A stretch of 30,748 bases of DNA from Amphimedon queenslandica (Eukaryota; Porifera; Demospongiae; Haplosclerida; Niphatidae). The notes beneath the pieces are model-generated. The model was not told the DNA's origin. It made no database searches and saw only the letters and a program-made list of their open reading frames with translations. The DNA lies in NCBI RefSeq assembly GCF_000090795.2, contig NW_003546388.1, positions 1 through 30,748 of the forward strand. Reading direction: 5' to 3'. The position numbers and the translations under genes are program-made. Shown here piece by piece: positions 9,589 through 20,577 of the stretch (within the stretch, counting starts at the first letter, position 1; each line of letters begins with the position of its first letter).

Positions 9589-12500
9589 GGCTTTCACTCT
9601 TGTGACCCTCCTCAACAGAGTAGGTGAATCCTATTGGAAGTTGCAAAAAGTAATCGATCGATACGCTTATACTGCATGTGACTAGCTTGAGCTTCTTACT
9701 CTCCAAATTCAGACAATGTAAATTTCCTCCTACCCATCACGATATGAGCCAGTGCGAGGGGCTGACTATAACTACCCTGTATGTGAAAAGTCTTGTTAAG
9801 TTAGGTAGAATAAATTATACAGTGCTCTTATTTTTTTACAGTAATAATGCTTCAGAAAATTGAGTAGAGTCCCACAAACAAACACTATGAAAACTATAAA
9901 AACAGCACTGTGGACTGACTAAATAAATTTCCTCCGTTATAACTGCCTTTTGTACAGTGATGTCGATCTTTAAACTCTTGCTTTAATTGGACACTTTACA
10001 GCCCTCTTCAGCATTTCTTTCCTTCAATCATTTGGCGACATTCTCCTACACAATGAATGATACGTCAAATTACTTACCAGGAAGACACCCCATTCTCTCT
10101 CCCCTCTCCCTCTTATTCAACATACATTTACATGCAATGTAGTGTACATTGCATCTTGAGGCATAATAAAAAATAACAATGTTCATACATACATTATTGT
10201 ACATGCATAATGTGTAGGTATTTTACAGTTCATTACTTGAATTAGTATGAGGAGCAGAAAAACAGCAAGTCATTGATAACAGAGAAATGCAGTACCTATA
10301 TTTACAAATTGTAGAGAATAATTCTGCGGTATTAACCTATAGCAGCATTACGATATGTGAGCTTTAAAGTATAATTATAATAGCAAATACTTAGAAATCT
10401 TGCACACACACAGTGGAATTTTAATGTCAATTTTGTCAGAAGGCAATAAGAATTACAACTGCATATGCAAGTAGTCAATTTATATGATTTATAGAACTTT
10501 AACTATTAACAACACCAAAGCTTTAATACAAAGAAAATGAAAAGTGGCTTAAAATAAAGTGCCATAAACCCATATGTATCATCATGTGATTGCAAACGTT
10601 ATACAACTATACAACAAAAGAGCAATCTACCTGCCTATAAGAATGAGCTGCCTAATGCAAGACGATAGCGGGACTGAAGGCTGTAGATTTTTTTAAATAT
10701 TTCCTTAACCAATTGATAGCTCATTCATCCACCTTTCTATCATTCGCTTTGAACAACAATGCATATCAGCATTAACCTTGACGCGGAAACCACATTCTTT
10801 GAAATACTCCAACTGATGTTCTATTTCTATGTGAGGCTAGCTTCTGTGCCAATAATGTGCTTCCACAGATTCCAATGCCAAAGTAACATCTCTAACACAA
10901 TCAATATTGAGACTGATATTAAACATATCCTCAACATAAATTATATGCTAAATACAATGGTGTAAAACATCAAGAATATCTGAAAACAGGTTATCTTAGT
11001 TATTTGATATAAAAACTATGTAGGCTTTACAAACCGGTATATGTCATACAGTCATGCTACCTTACTATAAGGAAAAATGTGGCCAGGCTCAAGGTGGGGC
11101 TGGGCAATACTTTGTAATGGCATTCAGTTACAAGTACAGTCAGGTACAGTACGTGTACTTGTATATTGAGATACAGACTGACGATAGTATTTGGTATAGT
11201 AAAAATTACATATCAGTAATAAAGAATTCATGTTAATTGTGAGAACGAACAATGATTTGTGAGATAAAATTTTATGACAAACAACAATGGATCATTAGCT
11301 TAGTATCTCACTAATACAGACTCACAGACAGTAGGCATAGGAAAAGTTCAATACACCAACTCAGGGAACTTACATACAGAGTTCGCCACTTGATTAGTAG
11401 GTATGAAATTACAAAGACCACTTGTAACTGCAATTATTCAAAAACTGCCAAGGCCTATAGTGCAAAACATACTTTCATGATTACTTAAAAGAAGGCCAAA
11501 ATGCTACTGGTAGAATAGCCAGCAACCTGAACTCTACCACATTCCAGATGCTCATGCTAGTGAAAGTTAAGTGACACAGGCTAAACCAGCAGTCTCTGTA
11601 CACCACCCTTAACAAATGCAAACATTTCAATTGATCTGTGTACGTATTCTCAGTACTGATGCTGATCAACACTTCTACAAAGTTCAGCAAGTTTTCTTGT
11701 AGTTCTTCTAATTCACGCTCTGAATAATTATTGAAGCCATAATTTTTAAAAATTAACACATAAGCACGAGATAGGCCTAAACAGAACTAATACCGTGTAA
11801 AAGCCATGCATATGACTTGTGATGCAGGTAACAGCTTACTGTGCAAAGCAGGTGAATCATTAGTAATGGACCCTAAACGACTTGAATGTCTACTTGTTCT
11901 TAGTCAGCACTCACTCATGCTGATTTGGTGAGAAGCTGAAGAAATCTAGTTTACGTGTAAGTAATGTGTCTGTTATGTATAAATGAAATCATAACCCTAG
12001 GCTATAATTATTAATGTATTACAATTATTAAGCAAGTTTTTTGTCATTCATTCATTCTGTCTATTGCAATTCTTACTTTGAGTCTCCGTGGTTATAAAAG
12101 GGGCTCTCCTACAGTGACAAAAACTTCACATGGGGCTAGAAAAAGTTACTTTCTACTAGTTTTTGAAGTATAGCCGGCAAAAGCCATGAATTTTGCTAAA
12201 TGTAGCAGGTTCTCAATAATTTTTTTGTGCTTTGAGTAACAACGCCTCTTAATATCTGAGTCACAGAAACTTAATCTGAAAAAACAGCGTTTTGCTGGAA
12301 CATTGTTTTGAAGGTATGATTGTCTAAACATCACTTACACATACCTCTTGACTTTACATGAAGTGCTTGTACTTAGCAAGAGTAGCTAACTTCAGACGCT
12401 TGACTAGAAATGGTATGTAACAAATAGAGCCTGCTAAATGTGTGTGTGCCCAGAGTAGAAGTCCAAGAAACTCAAGCTTCCAGCACTTGGCCCAAGAGAA

Positions 12501-12910
12501 AATTTTACTCTAGTAATTAAGATTTGACACTTTCTTTGTACTGTAACAACTGCATTCTGTCAGTTTGCAACAACACCCAAACACCTTCACAAGTTAATTC
12601 AACTATGACGAATGTAGTCAAAACTATAGTGTTCACACTTCAGTATAGCTGTAAATTTTTATGGCCCAAAAATATCATGGCTCAGTTCAAAAATCAATTT
12701 TTTATTTCATTCTTGGTTTTCTACTATTTGCACTTTAAAACTTATTGAATCAATTTTTTATTTCTGTTTTTGTGAAGGAAAAAAGCACGAAATCCTTAAA
12801 AATTTTGGGCAGTCACAATTTTCCTATATGGTATCACAGCAAGTTCCTTTCTTTTTTCCACTAATCTATTGTCTCTTTATAGTAGCTTCTCGCCAATTGT
12901 GTGATGGGAA
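9589..12910. other. Unassigned region, no supported gene
   Basis: About 3.3 kb without a recognisable domain. Two minus-strand open stretches, 11481-11759 (ending in an acidic and then Leu-rich segment) and 12146-12334 (basic, ending GYTSKTSRK), could be exons but lack convincing splice partners. A CCTG|GTAAGT donor-like site on the minus strand lies near 10077. At 11122-11165 a short GTAC-rich stretch is partly self-complementary. A GGGCTGGGCAATACTTT motif at about 11096 resembles ends of some hAT MITEs, but no partner was found. Confidence 0.4.
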
Positions 12911-13705
12911 GTTGCAGCAACTATTTTCTTCCAATTACGTTCAGCTTCTAATAATTTCTGTAGTTTGTTGAAATAATTTTCAATGCCACGTATAGATGCT
13001 TCTCTGTGACGCCTTAAAGCTTCTTCCATTGTTTCTCCTTCCATTACCAGTGTGCTCTTGTCTCTAAAAGGCACAAATAAAATATTAGCAAGTAATAAAA
13101 ATTGTTTCTTTCCGCTTCTTGCACAGGATTAAATTTCCTATGGTTTGGAAGGACTGGCTTTGATCGAAGTTTGTATTCTCTTTCTCCATTTTCTCCTATT
13201 TATCAAGTTTGTAATTGGAAACAAATTCATAAAGAGATACATCTTCCATGTTATTTGGTCTTGTTGGATAAAAGTGTTCAATTATGCTAGGATTAAAGAT
13301 GTCTTTCGAAGATCGATCCATTTTAGTTAAATATGAATAGTTTTTGATTTTTCTGCTCCTCTTATGAGGCAAGTACACATTAAAGTACTGTATAGTTACT
13401 GATTTCATGTATAAAGTTTCACCAAGAGGAAGATTGCAAGCTTCATATAGTCCTACTTCTTGAGCTCAAAGTAATTTTTGGCCGATTTTCCGAAGCCTGC
13501 TGTATATGTTGTCACAGCTGCTGACTTCATCCCATAAGTCCTGTGCATGACTCTTTTGTGCATGACTCTTTTCTGCTTTAGTGACATATCCAGTTACATA
13601 CTCTGTTAAGGAAAGACTCCTCTCCGCTATGCATTGCAATTCCATATTTGCACGCCACAATTTTAGCAGTAAAGGATTATAGTCGTTGACTCGAACTTCT
13701 TTCAT
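12911..13705 (-). pseudogene. Helitron copy 1: Rep YY motif and linker
   Basis: Reads NDYNPLLLKLWRANMELQ then SLSLTEYVTGYVTKAEKS. The Tyr codons at 13598-13600 and 13586-13588 form the YxxxYxxK signature of Helitron Rep nucleases, which nick and join DNA through these tyrosines. Directly after it a 15-base unit is duplicated (13542-13556 and 13557-13571), giving the repeat HAQKS-HAQKS. After a stop, the linker continues as MKSVTIQYFNVYLPHKRSRK, MDRSSKDIFNPSIIEHF and MPFRDKSTLVMEGETMEEAL. It ends where homology to copy 2 is lost. Confidence 0.8.
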
Positions 13706-14503
13706 TTCGTTTGAGATAATATATTTTATTGCATAATTTTAAGCTGTTTTCTACAGCACTGATGCAAATACTATCTCGTACTGGTCTAGGAAAATCAAAT
13801 AAGCATCTAGATACATAGGTCTTGCCAACTTTAATCTTTCGCTTGCAGTATTTGCTGTGCATTTGGTATTTTGTTACCAAAAATTTTAAATCAGGCGATG
13901 TACTACTATTTGGTATATGACAAGTAATCCTATCTTGTATGAATGAACAGACTTCTTCTGGACAATCAACATCGACAACGGGAGCAGTTTCAATCCATAG
14001 GAGGATGTGACAATGAGGCGCTTCACGCAATTGATATTCTTTTTTAACATAATATTGCTCTACTTTGCCTAGAACACCTTTCTGGAGAATGACTATGTTA
14101 AAGAAATCCACAATTTGTATGAAAATTGTCATGATACTGAAACAGTGTCCTCAGTACATAATCTAGAAGTACTATATAATTGTGGTGCATTATTTACTTT
14201 TCTTAAATATTGCGCTATATTAGCTGGATCGTATTTAGCACAACTTAATGTAAGGAAAAGCGTTAGTGAGCCATACTCAGCAATCATTGCTTTGACTTCA
14301 CCTTTCACACGGAACTAATATTGATTTTTGCCCCATATTGGAGCCAACATGGTACTTAAATTGCCCTCAAATTCTTCATCTAAAACATTTAATTTTTCTA
14401 ATATTTCAGCAACAGTTTGACCAACATTTCCCCTTGATGTTTTTAATATATTATATATGCCAGTTTTTAAGGCCTTGTTAATTTTTAATCTGTAATAGTG
14501 CAA
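13677..14503 (-). pseudogene. Helitron copy 1: Helitron_like_N and HUH nuclease region
   Basis: The region holds MHYYRLKINKALKTGIYNIL, NVGQTVAEILEKLNVLDEEF, GNLSTMLAPI, and past a stop FRVKGEVKAMIAEYGS. Then FFNIVILQKGVLGKVEQYYV and APHCHILLWIE. HCH (14007-14015) is the HUH metal-binding motif, with Cys in the middle position where copy 2 has Tyr. Next come CPEEVCSFIQDRITCHIP and the Cys-rich MHSKYCKRKIKVGKTYVSRC followed by DFPRP. HUH endonucleases of this type start rolling-circle-like transposition. At least one stop and frame changes near 14130-14200 and 14330 break the frame. Confidence 0.8.
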
Positions 14504-14667
14504 AGAATATGAATGACTTCTATGAAATCTGGAATCTGTTTAAAAGTCTAGATTATATGTATTCACTAAATGATAAAGTCTGTGCTGGATAGCTTTGTCT
14601 GGGATGATGCTCTCCATATTGTCCAGTAGGAAATAAAGTAAGAAAGCATCACAAATCAAGATGCTCT

Positions 14668-15600
14668 TTACCTATTGTCTATAGGCGCTTCTTTTACATT
14701 CATTAATTTATATTGACTGATATCAGAACCTGTTGTAATTGTACTATCAAGATTTCTAATGGTATATGCCGAAAGGCCTTGTAAATCTTGATCATTTGCT
14801 TTTTCAAGCATTTTGCAAGTAGTATTGCTAACTACTTGTATGACATTTTTAGACAATTTGCCGATGGAATCATCATCTACGTTTCTATAAAGCCAATTTA
14901 TTTCTTTTAATTTCCTTAGTACTGCTTTTATTTTATTCACATCAACTAGGCTACGCCAGACATTATTTGATTTAGTAGTCTGTCCATTAATAATAATAAA
15001 GTTTTGAATTAGGCAAATGATTGGAATCTAGACCAATCTCATTTAAAGTTTACATGGTTTTTTCTAATGGAAGGGGTAAATAAAACATTTCACGTTTAAG
15101 AGCCTTCAAAGAATTATATGTAGGCACTTTTAAGGTGTGTCTGCCTAGCTTAACAATTGTCTGAAAACACTTGGCTCTGTGTATTAACTGGCAACTTAAA
15201 TGATCCAAATTTTCCAATTCTTTTGGTAGTGGCTCACACTTTAACCCATTGAGCACACAACGTGCAGGAACTGCATTTTTCCTAATAATACGTTTACAAT
15301 GAATACAAATATACATAACTTCATTATTGCTGTAGGATCATTCTCTCTAATGTAATCTAATAGGATATTGCAAACATCGCTATATAAATTTTTAGCTTCA
15401 GTGACAGATTTTTTCTTAAAAGCCTCTCACAGCTACAACAAGCATTAACAGCCTGATCAAACAAAGCTTTCTTAAATTCGTCAATAGCATCTGAATACTG
15501 AAAATAAAGTACAGTAGCTAAGTTGGGTATTCTAATTGGGTCTTCTTCTTCACCATCATTAATAGCATAATACACATCAAATTCAGTCTAATTGGCTTCA
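14668..15600 (-). pseudogene. Helitron copy 1: Cys-rich, DUF6570-like middle region
   Basis: Blocks in order on the minus strand are INDGEEEDPIRIPNLATVLY, AIDEFKKALFDQAVNACCSC, then YICIHCKRIIRKNAVPARCV (about 15300-15250), PLPKELENLDHLSCQLIHRA, CFQTIVKLGRHTLKVPTYNS, and after a frame change INWLYRNVDDDSIG, TIRNLDST and YKLMNVKEAPIDN. The C-x2-C pair followed by P-x-EL and a CFQ.I segment is characteristic of DUF6570, which often precedes the Rep region in animal Helitron proteins. The assignment rests on recall. Frameshifts separate the blocks. Confidence 0.65.
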
Positions 15601-15866
15601 TTAATTTTTAAATTTATCAATTGTTCTATATCATTATCAGCAAGGGAAGAATCAATAATATCTATTGTTAAATGGGCATTTCTAGCAATATAAAAGTGTT
15701 TTAAAAGGCGTCTCAACAAAAGATAATGAACAGATGGAAAATACGCAGCATGCTTTTACATTCAGTATCATTACTACTACACACAATAGGATGGCTTATC
15801 CTTTCACAAACAATTTCTGAATATTTTTAATATTTTTCAACATTATTTTCATCTTTTTTAACAATT

Positions 15867-16103
15867 GTGACCATAATTGACAAAAGGTACCTTATGGCGG
15901 ATTTTTAAATTCATCATTATAATGAAAAATATCCACCTGTCAGTGCCCTGTTAGTCAACAATTGTTTATAAAAGTTACATAGTAACTTTTTGCATCCTCT
16001 GGATTAATTTTATGATAAATGGAACTCAGGAAGTTGGATTTTTTAGGCAATAAAGACCAATTTTCCCATCTGCCATAAGGTACCTTTTGTCAATTATGGT
16101 CAC
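15867..16103. mobile_element. MITE copy 2, nested in Helitron copy 1
   Basis: The element runs GTGACCATAATTGACAAAA to TTTTGTCAATTATGGTCAC with near-perfect inverted ends that continue to GGTACCTTATGGCGG. The flanks are AATT (15863-15866) and AATT (16104-16107). The matching site in Helitron copy 2, near 19518-19530 (gtaacagtaattgttaaaa), lacks the element and has a single AATT. That paired site shows the boundaries and the 4-base duplication directly. The interior is homologous to copy 1 (4825-5063) in reverse orientation. It disrupts the Helitron reading frame between the zinc-finger-like block and the following segment. Confidence 0.92.
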
Positions 16104-16139
16104 AATTATCGTTACATTAGAATTATCACATAAATCATG

Positions 16140-17106
16140 TTAACGTACTCGATCCATTTCTTCAAAATGCAGGGATCTAGTCATATAATGCTTATTAGGA
16201 CAATCATCACATGCATCTAAATGCTTCCTCAATTCTTTAATGGGTTCATCAAAATAACATCTAACTTCAATAACAGAACTAATGTTACTCTCTAATAAAG
16301 GCTTGCACCTGCTTGTACAGTGCCGTTTGAGGGTAGGCTTTCTCTTATTAGTATACATTCTTTTATTGTCAATGTTATCATCTTCAGAGTGACTATCATT
16401 ACATTCTTCTACTCATGATACATTAACAACCCCTGCTACATAACAGATGCCATTTGTATCAACAGGGATTGCAATTGCACTATCTAATTGGCTATCACAG
16501 ATATCATTAGGATACAAATATGCTGATTCATAAAAATAAGGCTCACTATACTTTGTGTGACATTGCTCATCAAAATCACTCAACTTCAATTTCCTAATGC
16601 TATTTGATGCACGTATCAATACGCCTACTTTGTGGGATCTGTTTTTCAAAACTGATTCTAACAATATACTTAATGCAACATTACATACTTTCATAGGATG
16701 TGTTCTCAAAATCAACACCTTTCATACTTGATGGCAATCAATCATCCACTATTTCGGGGCTGTAATATAATGCTTCTTTAATTTTCGTAGAATAATATTC
16801 CTTTGCTTCACTATTTGGTGCAGGTAATGAGTAATTAGAATGTAATCTATATAATATTTGACCATAATTACGATCATAATAATCTTTATTTAGACGCTTC
16901 TTATATTTTTTATTAAGTGCTATCTTTAATTTATCCATTTCGTTATCAGAAAATTTATATCTCAAAAACTTAACCTTTGTTGCACTTAATATTGCGTCTC
17001 TATTTTCATAATACAGTTTCAAAGATTTTTGTCTTTGTTGGTCCGGATTTTGTTGATAACGTTTTTTAGACAACATTTTTTTCTTTAGGGGATTTTGGGA
17101 ATACAT
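16140..17106 (-). pseudogene. Helitron copy 1: N-terminal region
   Basis: The frame opens MYSQNPLKKKMLSKKRYQQN and LKLYYENRDAILSATKVKFL, a basic start with short Tyr/Asn-Pro repeats. Next come FSDNEMDKLKIALNKK, YDRNYGQILYRLHSNYSLPA, and after a stop LLESVLKNRSHKVGVL, SEPYFYESAYLYPNDICDSQ and AIPVDTNGICYVAGVV. The segment at 16358-16140 has CTSRC, later LRKHLDACDDCPNKHY: a C-x3-C then C-x2-C-x3-H pattern that may bind zinc. Stops at 16738, 16413 and 16140 and frame shifts break it. Function of this N-terminal part of Helitron proteins is not established. Confidence 0.75.
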
Positions 17107-17130
17107 TTTTTGCGAATACTTTAATGATTT

Positions 17131-18282
17131 TATATTTTTTTATCTTTGTTTTTGTTATACCAATTTTTTAACTTTTGCATAACATAACTTGGGTTCAATG
17201 CATTGTACTTTTTTGAATATGCAAGCTTATATTATGTAGGCGGTAGCTTATATGTAGGGTTGAGGTTGATTTTTCAAGATGGCGACCAAATTTATAATTT
17301 TCAAATGATTATAGCTCTTTTATCTTAGCTTGTACAGCCTTATGAATGGTTTGGATGAGTTCTCCTTTAGTGAGTGATTCTCCTTGCACCTTTAAAGTGG
17401 GCCGCAATGTCTCATGATCATTTCTGGAGAATAGGCCCAAATTCAAATTTCTGCAAAATTCTTCAGACTTTATCTTCTTCTTTCATCTTCTATCAACACG
17501 GAAATCTTTAAAACTAGAAAGACTCTTGTGATAGCATTTGCATCATTCCTTTGAGCTTGTGTCAAGGACAAGACAAGTACTTCTATTATCTTACTTAGTT
17601 AAAGTTTTAGAACTAATTATTTGGGTGTGATCTATCACGCCCCTCAGTTTCAGACACCATTTTGAAATAAATGCGCATGCACAAACTGCAAAGTTGCTAT
17701 ACATTACTGTGCAGTAGAGTAGATGGCTTTTATTCTCACTGTTCTTCTCTTGGTCTTTGTTGAGGTGTACTCACTGCTCAGACAAAAAGATTACCAGTTC
17801 TTTTAAGAGCTAATAGGTAAATAATATAGCTGTAAAATTGAAGATTTATTTTTAGATTAGAGTGAAAATAAAGTTACAGCTGCTCAGTATTAGCTACTCA
17901 AGTTCCTTTAGTCAGCTTCTTCTGAAGTACTGCGTTGTATTCTACTTGGTGCTACTATATATTGAGATAAGTGTTATATGATGATAAGTAGCAGCAGAGT
18001 TTATCATCATAATAATATGCATCCTGCATACTTGGTGTTATGGTACATGTACTTATTTCCAGGGGCGTAGCTGAGGTAGGGCCTGAGGGGGCCTGGGCCC
18101 TACCATCAAAGTGCCCTTATAATTATATTCATTGAAATTATAACCCAAAAGATTATATTCATTGTTCTTACAATAACAAAAGGGGGTGGCTGATAACCAT
18201 AGCTCTTTTTAAAGCTATATACAATGATAATTTCACTCTGATTTCGCTCAGCTTGCAGGAAAATGCCTCCATTTTGTTACGT
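17131..18282. other. Spacer between the two Helitron copies
   Basis: No open frame of interest. The 5' end of each Helitron must lie in or near this stretch, but I cannot fix a TC start. A hAT-like end is at 18060. Neither side shows a long inverted match to the other within the sequence available, because the right side of the gap begins already inside coding sequence. Confidence 0.4.
18060..18071 (+). repeat. hAT-like terminal sequence facing the gap
   Basis: CAGGGGCGTAGC, followed by a G-rich stretch (gagggggcctgggccctacc), is typical of the left end of hAT elements. The element would extend rightward toward the gap at 18283; no right end is seen before it. Likely a truncated or non-autonomous copy. 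Confidence 0.4.
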
Positions 18283-18439
18283 NNNNNNNNNNNNNNNNNN
18301 NNNNNNNNNNNNNNNNNNNNNNNNNNNNNNNNNNNNNNNNNNNNNNNNNNNNNNNNNNNNNNNNNNNNNNNNNNNNNNNNNNNNNNNNNNNNNNNNNNNN
18401 NNNNNNNNNNNNNNNNNNNNNNNNNNNNNNNNNNNNNNN
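18283..18439. other. Assembly gap (157 N)
   Basis: Run of N. Open frames crossing it have no meaning. It falls at the centre of the large Helitron inverted repeat, a place where assembly is expected to fail. Confidence 1.
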
Positions 18440-19715
18440 ACAGCCAAAGAAAGAAACTCTAGAGATCAATATCAAAATATTCCAAAACCTAAGCAGCAAC
18501 AATCAACAGATCATTATCAAAAGAATCCGAACCCACAATAAGTAAATCAAAGGAACGCTATTAACAAAATCCTAACCCAAAAATACAGAACTCCTTGAAA
18601 AGGTATTATGAAAACAGAGATCCAATATTACATGTTACAAAAGATAAATATTTAAAATTTAAATTCACTGATAATGAAATGGATAAGTTAAAGATAGCAC
18701 TAAATATGGAAGATAAGAGACGTCTAAATAAAGATTATGATCGTGATTATGGTCACATATTGTATAGATTACATTCTAATTACTCATTACCTGCACCAAA
18801 TTGTGAAGCAAAGGAATATTATTTTACGAAAATTGTTGAAGAATTATATTACAGCCCTGAAATAGTTGATGATTTATTGCCATCATGTATGAAAGGTGTA
18901 GATTTTGAAAACACATCATATGACAGTAAATGTAATGCTGCATCAAGTATATTGTTAGAATCAGTTTTGAAAAACAGATCCCACAAATTAGGCATATTGA
19001 CACGTGCAGCAAATAGCATTAGGAAATTGAAGTTAAATAGCTTTAGTGATTTTGGTGAACAATGTCACACAAAGAATAGTGAGCCTTATTTTTATGAATC
19101 AGCATATTTGTATCCTAATGATAACTCTGATAGCCAATTAGATAGTCCAATTGCAATCCCTGTTGATGCAAATGGAAGCTGTTATGTAGCAGGGATTGTT
19201 GATGTATCATGCATTGAAATAGTAGAGAATGTAACGATGATAGTGATTCTTAAGATGACAATTTTGATAATAATAGATTGTATACCAATAAGAGAAAGCC
19301 AACCCTCAAATGGCAATGTACAGATAGGTGCAAGCCTTTATTAGAAAGTGATGTTAGTTCTATTATTGAAGTTAGAAGTTATTTTGATGAACCCATTAAA
19401 GATTTGAGGAAGCATTTAGATGCGACAATTGTCCTAATAATCATTATAATAACAAGATCCCAGCATGTAGAAGAAATAGATTAAGTGCATGAACATGATT
19501 TCTGTGATAATCCTAATGTAACAGTAATTGTTAAAAAGGATAAAAATGGCTTTGAAAAATACTTTAAATATTCAGAAATTGTATGTGAAAAGATAGGCCA
19601 TCCTATTGTGTGTAGTAGTGATAATACTGATTGTAAAAGTATGCTGCATATTTTACGCAATGCATCTGTTCATTATCCATTGTTGAGACGCCTTTTAAAA
19701 CACTTATGTTGCTAA
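18440..19715 (+). pseudogene. Helitron copy 2: N-terminal repeats and zinc-finger-like block
   Basis: The visible start has units of about 15 residues: RDQYQNIPKPKQQQS, TDHYQKNPNPQ, and after a frame change KERYxQNPNPKIQNS, then LKRYYENRD. The main frame (18595-19344) continues DNEMDKLKIALNMEDKRRLN, DYGHILYRLHSNYSLPAPN, LLPSCMKGVDFENT, SEPYFYESAYLYPND and AIPVDANGSCYVAG. In a shifted frame, 19278-19484 holds KPTLKWQCTDRCKPLLESD and LRKHLDA, where the second Cys pair present in copy 1 is lost by an indel. The frame at 19485-19715 (NPNVTVIVKKDKNGFEKYF) contains the empty MITE target site. Confidence 0.75.
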
Positions 19716-19729
19716 AAATGCCCATTTAA

Positions 19730-20557
19730 CAATAGATATTATTGACTCTTCCCTTGCTGATGGTGATGTAACACAATTGATAGATTTAAAAATGAAGCCC
19801 ATGAGACTGAATTTGAGAATGTGTGTTATGCTATTAATGATGGTGAAGAAGAAGACCCAATTTAGAATACCAAACTTAGATACTGTACTTTATTTTCAGT
19901 ATTCAGATGCTATTGATGAATTTAAGAAAGCTTTGTCTGATCAGGCAGTTAATGCATGTTGTAGCTGTGAGAGGCTTTAAAGAAAAAAGTCTGTCACTGA
20001 AGCTAAAAATTTAAATAGCTATTTTTTGAATATCCTATTACATTACATTAGAGAGAATGATCCTACGGCATTAAATAAAGTTACGTATATTTGTAATCAT
20101 TGTAAACCTATTATTAGGAAAAATGAAGTTCCAGCATGTTGTGTGCTCAATGGGTAAAAGTGTCAGCCACTACCCAAAGAATTGAAAATTTTGATCCTTT
20201 AAGTTGCCAGTTAATACAGAGGGCCAAGTGTTTTCAGACAATTGTTAGGCTAGGGACACACACCTTAAAAGTGCCTGCCTATAATTCTTTGAAGGCACTT
20301 AAAGGTGCTATGTGTTACCATTAGGAAAAACCATGGAAACTTTAAATGAGGTAGGTATAGATTCCAATCATTTGCCTAGTCCAAAACTTTATATTATTAT
20401 TAATGGACAGCCTACTAAATCAAATAATGTCTGGCGTAGTTTAGTTATTGTAAATAAAATTAAAGCAGCATTAAGAAAATTAAAAGAAATAAGTTGGCTT
20501 TATAGAAACGTAGACAATGATTCAATTGACGAATCTTTTAAAATGTTATACAAGTAA
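19730..20557 (+). pseudogene. Helitron copy 2: Cys-rich, DUF6570-like middle region
   Basis: Blocks in order are LDTVLYFQYSDAIDEFKKAL, QAVNACCSCERL, then a stop, KNLNSYFLNILLHYIRENDP, YICNHCKPIIRKNEVPACCV (about 20085-20145), PLSCQLIQRAKCFQTIVRLG, HTLKVPAYNSLKALKG, and after another frame change SNHLPSPKLYIIINGQPTKS and ISWLYRNVDNDSID. The C-x2-C pair and the CFQTI segment follow the DUF6570 pattern seen ahead of Rep in other Helitron proteins. At least three frame breaks. Confidence 0.65.
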
Positions 20558-20577
20558 TAAGCAATACTACTTGTAAA

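Larger units (their letters stand above)
12911..17130 (-). mobile_element. Helitron copy 1, 5' half only
   Basis: The minus strand matches the plus-strand Helitron at 18440-22470 block by block, from the N-terminal charged repeats to the linker after the Rep domain. Homology stops at about 12911, at the codons for ERNWKKIVAA; beyond that point the sequence is unrelated and no Pif1 helicase or OTU domain is present. In the well-aligned stretch around the YY motif the copies look roughly 90% identical by eye. Copy 1 has independent frameshifts, a 15-base tandem duplication beside the YY motif and a nested MITE. Together with copy 2 it forms an inverted repeat with 5' ends facing the assembly gap. 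The exact 5' end was not located. Confidence 0.8.

Noticed and set aside
6854-9596. 8-base target duplication of the hAT element (ggtttctc / ggctttca)
   Set aside because: Only about half the positions match, so it cannot be claimed without another copy to compare.
18248-18541. Open frames crossing the run of N
   Set aside because: Only the part after 18440 is real sequence; frames through N are artefacts. The N-terminal Helitron repeats after the gap are reported separately.
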